Made by a program: the position numbers and the translations under genes. From G963662905 sp963676415 (lineage in GTDB: Bacteria; Bacteroidota; Bacteroidia; Bacteroidales; WRLA01), in the NCBI GenBank assembly GCA_963676415.1, contig OY781097.1:4278001-4342000 (forward strand): a DNA stretch of 64,000 nt. The letters run 5' to 3'. Below, piece by piece: positions 51,001 through 59,340 of this stretch. The notes beneath the pieces were generated by a model. That model was not told where the DNA came from and searched no databases. It worked only from the letters and a program-made list of their open reading frames with translations. Numbering within the stretch: the first letter of the stretch is position 1; every line of letters begins with the position of its first letter.

Positions 51001-53882
51001 CGGTAAACGGCAATCTGATTCTGGAAAGCAATCTCGATTTAAACGGAAACACCATTACATTGGGTCCGGATGCAAGCCTGACAGAAGATGCCGGACTGCT
51101 CAGCGGCAGCAGTGGATCAATCAGCACAACACGCGATTTAAGCAATATTAACCAAAATGTGGCCGGACTCGGCGCAGAAATAACGACTTTGGCCAATATG
51201 GGATCAACAACCATCAGCCGAACGCATGCAGCAGCTTCCAATCCAACGGGCATCAACAGAAAATACACCATCACGCCCACTACCAATACCGGATTGGATG
51301 CCACTTTGGTTTTCCATTATACCGACAGCGAACTCAACGGGCTCACAGAAGCCGATTTAGACCTCTATAAAAGTCCGGCAGGAGGCAATTGGATCCGCCA
51401 AAACGCAAGCCTAAATACCACGGATAACACCCTAAGTCTTACAGGCATAGACGGATTCTCCAGCTGGACAGCCTCCGAAGGTTTTTACCTGACAGGAAAT
51501 GCGCTTCAGTTTAATGAAAGCTCTGCACAATATGTAGAAATCCCTGATAATAATGCCTTTGACTTTACCACAAATTATACACTGGAAGCCTGGATTTACT
51601 ATACAGATTGGGATGCCGGTGATGGCATAATTTCAAAATACAATACAGGCAGTTCCAATGGCTGGAAACTCCAACTGGCCTGGACAGAAGGCGCATTGGT
51701 TTTTGATCAAATGAATACTGCCGCAATTTTAACAACGAATAACTGGTATCATATCGCAGCAGTGAACGATAACGGTACACGGCATCTTTATGTAAACGGA
51801 ACTGAATATCCGCTTAGTGGAAGCACAACAGCTCCTTCCGTAAATACTGATTATGTTGCTATTGGAACCGATCACAATGATGAAGCAGATCCAAGGTACT
51901 TTACAGGCAAAATCGATGAAGTCCGTGTTTGGAATGATGCGCGCACCGAAACAGAAATCCGCACCCATATGTGCAAAACACTGGAGGGTAATGAAGACAA
52001 TCTTGTGGCTTATTATAATTTTAATTCAGCTACCGGTTCAACATTATACGACATCACCGGTAACGGACACCATGGAACTCTTCAAAACAGCCCTGTCTGG
52101 ACAAGCTCTGATGCTTTTAATATGTGGCTGGGCAGCAGCAGCTCCTGGTCAAGCGCAGCAAATTGGAGCTCAGGTGCTGCACCCAATTCATCTTCAGCCA
52201 ATGTGGGCATCCTTGCCCAAAGCAATAATCCGGAAATCAGCAGCCAAATCCAGATCAATAATATTGTAATCAACGAAAATGCCAGCCTGACCTACGATAA
52301 CGGCAGCAGCCACACCATCCACGGCAGTGCTTTTAATTTCGGCACCACCAACATCAATAATGGCACCGACCTCACCATTACAGGCTCCCTTTATGTGCTG
52401 CCACTTTCTACGGTAAATGTAAATCCGGGCGGCGCGCTGACAGTCAACAAAAAACTGGAAACAGACTTTCTGCTGGGTGATGGTACACTGAACATCCACA
52501 GTGATGCTACCGGCTCCGGTTCACTGATTATTAACGAATCGGTGGATGGCGACATTAATGTAGAACGCTATCTCACGCGCGGAAAATGGCATTATATCGC
52601 CAGCCCTCTCAACGACAGCCGGATATTTAATGAATTCCTCGGCCTGAGTGGAGGCACAAATAACGATCAGTTTTACTGGTGGGATGAAGACGGTAGCTGG
52701 GAGGGCAATACCGGCATCTGGTTTGATATCCTGAATAACCCTACCGGAATTTCCTATACCGCCAATAGTTTTGAAGCAGCACAAGGCTATGCCATTAATT
52801 ATGCGGGCAGTGGCGGTGAAACCATAACTTTTGTCGGAACACCCTATATTTCCAACAAAAGTATTGATATTACAAAAGACAATAACAGCGTTAGGGCCGG
52901 CTCCAACCTCATCGGAAACCCTTTTACTTCAACCATTGCCGCCAACAGCAATGCAGATGAAAATAACTTTTTAAGTGCCAACAGCAGTCTGCTCAGCACA
53001 GATAAAAATGCTATTTACTTATGGAATGAACAGGATAACTGGCTGGGCAATCGCGATGACTACATCACAATATCAAATTCTGATGGAGCAAAATACCTCA
53101 ACATAGCACAGGCTTTTATGGTAGTAAAAAAGGATGAAGGCACAAGTACGCTTAATTTTAACGCAAATATACGGAAACACGGCACAGCTACATTTTATAA
53201 AAATACTGAAAATGACGATGTAAGCCGTTTTTATATGAGCGTCGAAAATGAGGAAGGGCTGTATAATGAGATCCTGATCGCTTTTATGGACGGTATGAGC
53301 AAAGGACTGGATATCAGCTATGATGCCGGAAAGCTCAAAGGCAATCCGGATATTGCACTCTATACCCGGCTTGTGGAAGACAAGGGGAAAGATTTTGCGC
53401 ATCAGGCGCTACCTCCAATTAAGCACCAGTCTTTTGCAGTAAAAACCTGTTTGGACGTAAGCAATGGTGGGCAATACACCTTCCGCATCAAAGAATTGCA
53501 AAACCTGGATGAATCCATCAGTATTGAGCTGGAAGACAAATCATCCGGCCACCTGATTGACCTCCGCGAAAACGGCTCATACACTTTCCATATCAGCAAT
53601 CCGGGCGAAATCACGGAGCGTTTTGTACTGCATTTCAACGGAACAACGGCAATTGAAGAGCCTGTATCAGAAATGTTTGCAAACATCTGGGTACAGGGAA
53701 ATATGATCCACATGAATTGCAAGAACAAGCCAGAGCGCATCACCCTCACCGACATCACCGGCAGGACATTGGGCGTTTGGGACAATACGGAAAGCATCCC
53801 CGCACCAATAACTACAGGGATATACTTACTCACGGTAAACACTAATAATCAACGAATAACAAAAAAAATAATAGTAAATTAA
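48060..53882 (+). CDS. Giant T9SS surface protein D: four LamG domains
   Basis: 1940 aa, the largest gene here. Signal peptide MNRSPYLILLIALVVFAGLVQAQ. LamG domains at about 24-190, 243-400, 701-855 and 1144-1310; the second and third are internal duplicates (DYVDCGINQT, FTIEAWIYPESAS/G, GVAGAHHDD/GVAGAHEDN, IKVYYNGLL/F). Between them lie repeated linkers of the NWSTGSEP and NWTDGAP kind, each with a beta-solenoid-like segment (NLILESDLDINGKSISL). After the fourth LamG follow a beta-helix-like part, a long unique region (about 1500-1850) and the C-terminal sorting domain (RITLTDITGRTLGVWDNTES...TKKIIVN). No lectin domain. A remnant 69-aa gene follows. Confidence 0.9.
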   Translation: MNRSPYLILLIALVVFAGLVQAQNNCLEFDGTDDNVSGTSFSSVSDNFTYELWAYPTTTITIGTEATSGTFGVSGQRYAVGPVHGGSSGNAYAGISIGTNGVGVFEHADNYLPALLFWEGSISGWTHIAVCYTNKQAKLYVNGILVKTGLTSTKTVHPNSNLGLSYGYFEGKIDEFRLWNDVRTETEIRQNMYRELPDPGSESSLTAYFQMNSNLNDASSNSNNGTFNGGAATYTTSPAMFGPKNALEFDGLNDYVDCGINQTALGTEFTIEAWIYPESASNYRGVAGAHHDDLTNKKGIVFGQYTGSYLSFAFGTNSNWAWLDCSPPDLDTWTHISATYSSQNYIKVYYNGLLVGETNTVGTFAPYGAFWIGRAHEASDRYFDGKIDEVRIWGDVRSATEIRENMCKNLDGNESGLLAYYNCDHIQLNNSTELYELADYAANAYDGTVVNGTSAVSSDAFYTWLNTSSTDWNTNANWSTGSEPAGDNNIGIYNFGGSFPVFVNEGGAYDYGSIVLGPSASFTLSQQISLKGNLILESDLDINGKSISLNFTGNLIEDQGVLYGSEGSITTTRELNNISSENVAGLGAEISTTQNLGYTGITRRYGTWLNDPLGMGRIYYVAPYGSNENLDATLVIHYAEDELNGLNEANLNLYTTEEFTSWGSWSPVSGATVNTTENTITLSGINSFQKWWTASDGTYVTGNALNFDGTDDYVDCGINQTSLGTDFTIEAWIYPESGSNYKGVAGAHEDNGSSKKGVIFGQYESGNISFGLGTTANTWSVINCAPPELNKWTHIVAIYSSENYIKVYYNGLFAGETTTGTFDPYDYFWIGRALDGFDRYFDGKIDELRIWTDVRSEQEIRNNMCQTLNGNESGLLAYYRFNETSGNITHDATSNSNNGTIQNFDWEITDYWLDSDAFTSWTGNSNTAWATSGNWTDGAPLATSNVGIYNNSNNPVLSGSPTVNNLVLANSSTMTLSSGLTVNGNLILESNLDLNGNTITLGPDASLTEDAGLLSGSSGSISTTRDLSNINQNVAGLGAEITTLANMGSTTISRTHAAASNPTGINRKYTITPTTNTGLDATLVFHYTDSELNGLTEADLDLYKSPAGGNWIRQNASLNTTDNTLSLTGIDGFSSWTASEGFYLTGNALQFNESSAQYVEIPDNNAFDFTTNYTLEAWIYYTDWDAGDGIISKYNTGSSNGWKLQLAWTEGALVFDQMNTAAILTTNNWYHIAAVNDNGTRHLYVNGTEYPLSGSTTAPSVNTDYVAIGTDHNDEADPRYFTGKIDEVRVWNDARTETEIRTHMCKTLEGNEDNLVAYYNFNSATGSTLYDITGNGHHGTLQNSPVWTSSDAFNMWLGSSSSWSSAANWSSGAAPNSSSANVGILAQSNNPEISSQIQINNIVINENASLTYDNGSSHTIHGSAFNFGTTNINNGTDLTITGSLYVLPLSTVNVNPGGALTVNKKLETDFLLGDGTLNIHSDATGSGSLIINESVDGDINVERYLTRGKWHYIASPLNDSRIFNEFLGLSGGTNNDQFYWWDEDGSWEGNTGIWFDILNNPTGISYTANSFEAAQGYAINYAGSGGETITFVGTPYISNKSIDITKDNNSVRAGSNLIGNPFTSTIAANSNADENNFLSANSSLLSTDKNAIYLWNEQDNWLGNRDDYITISNSDGAKYLNIAQAFMVVKKDEGTSTLNFNANIRKHGTATFYKNTENDDVSRFYMSVENEEGLYNEILIAFMDGMSKGLDISYDAGKLKGNPDIALYTRLVEDKGKDFAHQALPPIKHQSFAVKTCLDVSNGGQYTFRIKELQNLDESISIELEDKSSGHLIDLRENGSYTFHISNPGEITERFVLHFNGTTAIEEPVSEMFANIWVQGNMIHMNCKNKPERITLTDITGRTLGVWDNTESIPAPITTGIYLLTVNTNNQRITKKIIVN

Positions 53883-53894
53883 TGTTTTCTTATT

Positions 53895-54020
53895 GTAGAG
53901 GTGCAAACCCCATCGGAACCCAATGGAGGCAGTGATCCAGGAGCTGGGAACAATCCCGTAGGCAGCTAAATAGCAATTTTACTGGTTCTTTGGAGAGCAT
54001 ACAGGGCAAACGCATCATAA
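53895..54020 (+). pseudogene. Remnant of a fourth 69-aa tripartite gene
   Basis: The sequence after giant gene D translates to VQTPSEPNGGSDPGAGNNPV, then a frameshift and IAILLVLWRAYRANAS with a stop, which matches the Pro/Gly segment, helix and tail of the 69-aa proteins. The start codon and signal peptide are lost. A full fourth cassette was therefore once present. Confidence 0.65.
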
Positions 54021-54032
54021 TTTATACTGCTT

Positions 54033-54210
54033 GGTTCTACTAGGAATTCCGTGGAAACCTTTAATGTATTCAAAGGTTGGAATACAGTTTTAAATACCTA
54101 TCAAAATATAGAGAACTAAACCGGGACAAACTTTCCAAATGAAACTTTGGGAAAGTTTAACCTCCAATTCTTCCTCAATTTTGATTACCCACAAAAAAAC
54201 GAGTAGAACC
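54033..54210. mobile_element. 178-bp miniature element with family 1 termini
   Basis: Ends GGTTCTACTAGGAATTCCGT and, from the other side, GGTTCTACTCGTTTTTTTGT: the same outer eight bases as the 335-bp MITE but with a different interior (inner palindrome AACTTTCC...GGAAAGTT). It is flanked by a perfect 8-bp duplication TACTGCTT (54025-54032 and 54211-54218), direct evidence of a transposition event. Non-coding. Confidence 0.8.
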
Positions 54211-54314
54211 TACTGCTTATTGAAAATATGCCTTGTTTTAAGATACGTTTTCCCTGAGGGAGCTTATGGTTTTCGAAATTAAAGAAAGATAGACCGATTA
54301 ATTTTAGTGGTTTC

Positions 54315-54349
54315 ATTCATTGGATGACTTTGATTCAAACGATGATTAC
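54315..54349. repeat. 35-nt hairpin repeat, copy 3 (diverged)
   Basis: ATTCATTGGATGACTTTGATTC...GATGATTAC. Aligns with 33206-33240 over 35 nt; the right arm is decayed. Confidence 0.4.
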
Positions 54350-54366
54350 AGTTTCCTATAAATTGC

Positions 54367-54405
54367 AAAGCCCTTCAGTTATATTAGTCACTGAAGGGCT
54401 TTTGT
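54367..54405 (+). terminator. Intrinsic terminator, strong stem
   Basis: AAAGCCCTTCAGT pairs perfectly with ACTGAAGGGCTTT (13 bp) around a 10-nt loop, followed by TTGTATT. It ends plus-strand transcription from the LamG array and can act on both strands. Confidence 0.75.
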
Positions 54406-54728
54406 ATTACTTAAGCTGTTTACATTCATGAATTTTATATTCCGATAGAAAAATATATCAAATATTTCATGACAAAACGCAAGAAGAAAAGAATATTATT
54501 CTTTTTAAAAGTTGCCTTACCCAAAATATTCAAACATAAAAATCAAGTTTGTTTGCCATAGGATGCCATCCCATTAATCTGGTTTGCAGTATTACTGTAT
54601 AAAAATTCCATCTCATTGCAAAATCTCTGTAATAGGACAAGCTCTAATCAAAACAACCAAACACAGATGACAGAAATAATCTATAAAGAACAAATAATTC
54701 CGTCATCTGTGTCCCATTCAATAAAAAA
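54406..54728. other. Intergenic region with small inverted repeat
   Basis: AT-rich, no gene seen. ACACAGATGAC (54661) and GTCATCTGTGT (54702) form an 11-bp inverted repeat that recalls the ends of the 81-nt repeat; it could be a decayed copy or part of the 3' end of the minus-strand gene that stops at 54729. Confidence 0.4.
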
Positions 54729-56522
54729 TCAATCCACCAAAAGTTTACAAGCCGTAACACCTTTGGATGTAGTAATGTACACGAGATACAAACCTTCACG
54801 GATACCCTGAAGTGGGAGTTCTATTTCATTTTCATGCGACTGCAAAGCGGAAGCACTATAAGACACAACTTCCTTTCCTTGAACATCATAAATGCTTACT
54901 GAGGCATCTTTTAAGCTGTTTTCCTGCAGTTTGATTTTTACAGATCCTTTATTATTTGCAGGATTAGGATAAACCTCAATAAAACCTAGCTCTTCCGATT
55001 CCGCAATCCAGGTACCGATCTGCCCATCTGACTTGATATTCTGCCCAAATAGCACACTATTGGGAATATGCATCTCGTGCAAATCCAGCTCCCAGGTAGC
55101 AACACATTGTTCATTGATTTCATCGCTTACCATAAGGCCGTTTTTTAAATCAGGTCGGTTAGAAACCATCGTTTGTGCAGGCCATACCATCATTCCATCA
55201 TAATCAAACTTCTCAGCTCTTATGTAAACCATGGCTTCTGCGGAAACGTATTCCATATAGAAAAACAGCGCATGACCATCGCTTAATAATTTCACAACCG
55301 GCCATCCGTAAATGGTATCCATCATAGACACAATCGGATGAAAGAGTTTTCCGTTTTCGCCCCAGATTCGCTGGCCATCCTTATTGATTTTTTGCCCCAT
55401 GATACTGTTGCGGGATCTTTCTTGTTCCAAAACTTTTTCTATCCAAAATATCAGCAATTCATCGCTTTCGTCAATATATTCCATACTAAAGCTGCCCCGG
55501 TCGGTATTCATCAGTTCATCCGCACTTACGGTCACTGGCTTAGGCCAAACAGTATTGCTGTTTTCGTCAATATATTGAATAAAGGTTTTGAAAACATAAT
55601 TATCTGAATAATTGGCGGCAACATAAACACCCCCGTTTTTATCCTTGCGGCAAACGATGGGGTTCATCCATAAATCAGAAAGTAAGAGCGGATATTTAAA
55701 TACTTGTTTTGGTTGATCAAAAACAGGCGTTCCGTCGGCATCAAACTGCCACGCACGCAGGCTCTGATCATACCAATAAATAGCAGTATCGGGATCTTTA
55801 TAAACTGTATCGTGCTTATAAACAATCATGGTTTTGTTGTCATCCAATTCCAGCAATCGGGAGCCCCAGTCCATATTCCCTGGGTTCTGAGGGATCGTAT
55901 GCGCCCATAGCAGACTGCCATCAGAGGAATATTTGGCCACCCTTGTTTTATAGCTATCCAAAAATTCGAGGGATTCATCCAGAAAGGAAACATCAAAGCT
56001 GATCACGACATTGTTATCACTGGCAACCATCAACTGTGGTCCATAATCACCGAAATTCCCCGGATCACTGACATCGATTCCTTCATCGCCCCAAAGCTTC
56101 ACGCCCTGGTTTGTTACTTTATTCAATCGCATATGCAGCAGGCTGTCACCCGAACCTCCGGGCGGCTCCAAACGTGAATAGGCAAGGTAAATACAACTGT
56201 CCTGATCAAACACAAGTTCCACACCGGGCACCCATCTCATGTTGGGTCCATTGCTGATCAAAACGCCCATATCTGCCCATTGTTTCACACCATTGAAGTC
56301 ATATTTTTGCAGATAAATCACATAGTTTATTGCAGGATCATCTACTTTGTTGTAGTAAAGATGATAATATGCACTGTCCTGCGGATTCATGCGAAACTCC
56401 CCATAAGCATAGGTTGTATCCCCTTTCGAAAGCAAAGTATTTTGCTCAGGGTCGGAAGTCCATTGTGCCTGCACTGTAAAAAAGTATGCCAGGCTGATTA
56501 AAACAGTAAAAATTTTTTTCAT
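54729..56522 (-). CDS. Secreted protein with T9SS type A sorting domain
   Basis: 597 aa. Signal peptide MKKIFTVLISLAYFFTVQAQ. The body has repeating short strands with words such as YLQKYDFNGVKQWADMGVLI, RLNKVTNQGVKLWGDEGIDV and MGQKINKDGQRIWGENGKLF, suggesting a beta-propeller made of about seven D/N-G-x-x-x-W blades. The C-terminal ~85 residues are a T9SS type A sorting domain (LGFIEVYPNPANNKGSVKIK, SIYDVQGKEVV, GIREGLYLVYITTSKGVTAC). Exported by T9SS to the cell surface or medium; the function of the propeller is unknown. Monocistronic. Confidence 0.87.
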   Translation of the reverse strand: MKKIFTVLISLAYFFTVQAQWTSDPEQNTLLSKGDTTYAYGEFRMNPQDSAYYHLYYNKVDDPAINYVIYLQKYDFNGVKQWADMGVLISNGPNMRWVPGVELVFDQDSCIYLAYSRLEPPGGSGDSLLHMRLNKVTNQGVKLWGDEGIDVSDPGNFGDYGPQLMVASDNNVVISFDVSFLDESLEFLDSYKTRVAKYSSDGSLLWAHTIPQNPGNMDWGSRLLELDDNKTMIVYKHDTVYKDPDTAIYWYDQSLRAWQFDADGTPVFDQPKQVFKYPLLLSDLWMNPIVCRKDKNGGVYVAANYSDNYVFKTFIQYIDENSNTVWPKPVTVSADELMNTDRGSFSMEYIDESDELLIFWIEKVLEQERSRNSIMGQKINKDGQRIWGENGKLFHPIVSMMDTIYGWPVVKLLSDGHALFFYMEYVSAEAMVYIRAEKFDYDGMMVWPAQTMVSNRPDLKNGLMVSDEINEQCVATWELDLHEMHIPNSVLFGQNIKSDGQIGTWIAESEELGFIEVYPNPANNKGSVKIKLQENSLKDASVSIYDVQGKEVVSYSASALQSHENEIELPLQGIREGLYLVYITTSKGVTACKLLVD

Positions 56523-57405
56523 AGCTCTTAATTTTAGTTAGTGGATATTTATTGTTCATGCATCTGCATTCAATATTTTCAAAGTACGATAATTAGAATC
56601 TTATTCTTTTGGTAATACATATCAAACCCGGAAATAAGGCTAATGCTGTTTAGCATCATCATATATCAGTACAAAAAATCAAATACCTATTCTTTTTAAG
56701 GTACTACACGGAATTTCGTGGAAAGAAAAATTATTTTATTTCAAACAGATTCCTCCAAAGTTTCCTCATTCTTCGGAAAACTTTGTTGGAATGACGCGTT
56801 TTTATAAAGTCAGGAGGCAAATGCGGAGAGGACGTGTTTAAAATATACTATTGTGTCCTCGCCGCATTTGCCTTAAACACTTCTTAGACAGCGTCATTCC
56901 GACCGGAACAAAGCCAAACGAAGTGATTAAGGCTTTGTGAAGGGAGGAATCTGTTGGAGTTCATTCTATTTTATTAAATATCTTAATTTCAAACATTATC
57001 ATTACCCACGAAATTCTTAGTAGAACCCTTTTTAAACAATTTTAGTTATTTCATAGTAGTCAAATATACAAAAAAATTCATACTAATTTGAAATTATTAA
57101 AAAAAAAACGACATCTTTCACTATTCACCAGCTAACTTTCTGTTATTCAAAAACTTAAATAATACAAGACAAAACAACATCCAAAAACCCTACGACATCA
57201 CTTCGTTTTTATTAAGATGCACGCATTTATCCCCAAAGCAGACCAGTATATTATTATTATGTATGATAGGAAAACAGCACGAACCCCGGTTCACACCAAA
57301 TCCATACTGAAAAGAGCAAATGCTAAAAGAACACGCAAAACCGGATTCCAAACTCGCCGGAATACTCAAATCGGCAGGGATTTTATAAACCTGATTTACG
57401 AGGAA
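56523..57405. other. Long intergenic region carrying MITE copy 2
   Basis: About 880 nt without a supported gene. The middle is the family 1 MITE (56700-57027); the rest is AT-rich. A plus-strand frame at 57217-57519 runs into the DUF2807 gene on the other strand and shows no family features. Confidence 0.65.
56700..57027. mobile_element. MITE family 1, copy 2 (central spacer inverted)
   Basis: 328 bp, closely related to 1359-1693 and bounded by a perfect 8-bp duplication CTTTTTAA (56692-56699 and 57028-57035). Left end GGTACTACACGGAATTTCGT, right end (other strand) GGTTCTACTAAGAATTTCGT. The 21-nt spacer between the central inverted repeats is in the opposite orientation to copy 1: GTGTTTAAAATATACTATTG here, CAATAGTATATTTTAAA there. 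Confidence 0.88.
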
Positions 57406-58137
57406 TTAATTTCCCAAATAAATAAGCTCCCCTTCGCCAATATCTTCCCAGAACAGGATTTCAGGATTTCCTCGATAATAAACATTGCCCTTAGCTTCAA
57501 TCCTTGCGGTAAGACGTAAATTAGCACGCACATAACAATCATTCGATGAACGCGATACAACGTCCAGATAATCAACATCCATTGCATCGCAGAAAAATGG
57601 GCCATAGGAAACCGAATAGATACGCAGAAAGCGCGTACTGCCAGTCATATGAAAATCAACAGCACCAGAATGCTGCGCCAAAGACATTTCATACGTATCC
57701 ACATCCATACGGATACTTCCAGCGCCATTCCATACTTCAATATTCAAAAAGGCCGTTTGGTATAGCCCCTTTGTGCTTAATTCTGCCGTAGAGTTGTACT
57801 GAATGTCACGGATACTATCTCGATAAATCAACACCTTCAATTCCGTATCCAGATCGCGCAGCCAGTTGCATTTGTTACGGTTTTCAATAAACAAAACGGT
57901 ATCAATCACTTCCGTACTGATTCCATCAATAATATTTTCACCGGCACGTACTTCAATAAGGTCTTTGTCGGAATTGATCAGGGCCACATCAATATTATCA
58001 TTGAGCGATATGGAATTAAAATCTTCCGTATAACGCTCCTCTACGGTTATTTTGCCGATAGATTTGAGGCAATTGCTCTCTTTTGTGCAAGCTGCAAAAA
58101 GAGCCAAAACAAACAATGTCGTGATAATTTTCCTCAT
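57406..58137 (-). CDS. DUF2807 (GIN domain) lipoprotein
   Basis: 243 aa. Lipoprotein signal (MRKIITTLFVLALFAACTKE; acylated Cys about 17). The rest is a right-handed beta-helix-like GIN/DUF2807 domain: VEERYTEDFNSISLNDNIDV, the repeated short strands ADFHM..., and YVRANLRLTARIEAKGNVYY, a characteristic ending (G-x-x-x-Y-x-G-N-P). Such proteins are abundant in Bacteroidota envelopes and have no established reaction. It starts 3 nt after the PagL-like gene stop, so the two are co-transcribed. Confidence 0.87.
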   Translation of the reverse strand: MRKIITTLFVLALFAACTKESNCLKSIGKITVEERYTEDFNSISLNDNIDVALINSDKDLIEVRAGENIIDGISTEVIDTVLFIENRNKCNWLRDLDTELKVLIYRDSIRDIQYNSTAELSTKGLYQTAFLNIEVWNGAGSIRMDVDTYEMSLAQHSGAVDFHMTGSTRFLRIYSVSYGPFFCDAMDVDYLDVVSRSSNDCYVRANLRLTARIEAKGNVYYRGNPEILFWEDIGEGELIYLGN

Positions 58138-58140
58138 TGC

Positions 58141-59268
58141 CTAAAGTTTAAATCCCAGTCCAAGGCCCACACAATCTGCTTTGGCAAAATGTGATTTCAG
58201 GCTAAGGTTCAACAAAAAATGCCGTCCCACCAAATAATTCAGTGAAACAACATCATAAAAGCTACCATTTGAATCTTCCTTTTGGTATAAATAAATACCC
58301 AAACGCAGCCCGATACTAAAACGGGAAATCTGCCATTCGTGCACTGCCGATAATCCCGGTTTGATGTATTCGTAACGATATTCGAGCACTTCTCCCTTCC
58401 TTTTCAGTAGCTCCACATCCGAATCATCATAGACCACATCCAGAGCAAGGCCAAGTTTGCGGGTTTCACGGTAATAATAAAGCGCATTGATATTTCCCTG
58501 CACCTGAAAGTACTGAAGCCCATCCACTGGCGCAATTTCTTTTTGTCCCGCCCATACAGAAAAATAGTATTCAAAGCTTCCTTTTTTCATTTCTTCCGGC
58601 GCAACACCCGTCACATACTGCTCTTCCTTCCCAATGATGTTGTAGGTAACCGACATACCTGCCGTAAGCACATTAATGCCATAATTCGGCATACGCGAAC
58701 TGCCGTTGCTGAAATGGGTAAAAGCCAGCCCGCCTTTAAGCCGCCAGCCGTGCACCAACTGAGAAACGTACATCAGCTCAAAATCCACCACAGAGTTTAG
58801 ATGTGAACCCATTGCCGAGTTTTTGTAATTCTCAATGCGGTCGAAACATTTATCAAACCACGACAATCCGGCGCCAAAACGCAGCACAAAACCATCCCTT
58901 CCTTTGGGCATCAGTGGAAAATCAATAAACGGATAAAAAGCATCGACCCCGCCCAGGATATCGGAACCACCCAAATCGGAATGCAGATAAGAAAAACCTA
59001 TATAAGGATAGTTATACTGTTCCTGCCAGGCTTTTTTACCCGTTGTCGAACGGCTTATTTCTACCTGATAAACAGAGAAATGCCTGTTGGTAAACACCTC
59101 CATTTCGGGATGATGGTCTATAATAAACCCATATTGCGCCCGAACGCCCAAGGCCCACGAAGAGCGAAGGCTATCCTGAAGTTTATAGGAATGCAGTATT
59201 TGTGCGCTAATGCCGCTCAAGGCAAATATTGCAATCAATAGTGTTAGGCAAAATCTCTTTCTCAACAT
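58141..59268 (-). CDS. PagL-like acyloxyacyl hydrolase (lipid A 3-O-deacylase family)
   Basis: 375 aa from the ATG at 59268, which begins a good signal peptide (MLRKRFCLTLLIAIFALSGI then SAQ); a Met 23 codons upstream is not needed. The protein is an outer-membrane beta-barrel of the PagL/acyloxyacyl hydrolase type. It has VRAQYGFIIDHHPEMEVFTN and YPYIGFSYLHSDLGGSDILG at the N-terminus and the active-site strand FTHFSNGSSRMPNYGIN, where His185 and Ser187 occupy the catalytic H-x-S. It removes a fatty acid from lipid A, remodelling the outer membrane. The barrel is longer than PagL, as usual in Bacteroidota. It leads the operon with the DUF2807 lipoprotein. Confidence 0.83.
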   Translation of the reverse strand: MLRKRFCLTLLIAIFALSGISAQILHSYKLQDSLRSSWALGVRAQYGFIIDHHPEMEVFTNRHFSVYQVEISRSTTGKKAWQEQYNYPYIGFSYLHSDLGGSDILGGVDAFYPFIDFPLMPKGRDGFVLRFGAGLSWFDKCFDRIENYKNSAMGSHLNSVVDFELMYVSQLVHGWRLKGGLAFTHFSNGSSRMPNYGINVLTAGMSVTYNIIGKEEQYVTGVAPEEMKKGSFEYYFSVWAGQKEIAPVDGLQYFQVQGNINALYYYRETRKLGLALDVVYDDSDVELLKRKGEVLEYRYEYIKPGLSAVHEWQISRFSIGLRLGIYLYQKEDSNGSFYDVVSLNYLVGRHFLLNLSLKSHFAKADCVGLGLGFKL

Positions 59269-59340
59269 AATAATTTCTGTGCAGTTTACCGGCACCTGTA
59301 TGCTTTTATAAAAGCTGTGCAAAAATATAAATTCCACGGA

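Noticed and set aside
35237..53882. Repeats in the LamG array considered as a CRISPR or simple tandem array
   Set aside because: The repeats are hundreds of bases long, in frame and coding, with no short regular repeat-spacer pattern.
57217..57519. 100-codon plus-strand frame
   Set aside because: Overlaps the well-supported DUF2807 lipoprotein gene antisense and shows no domain.
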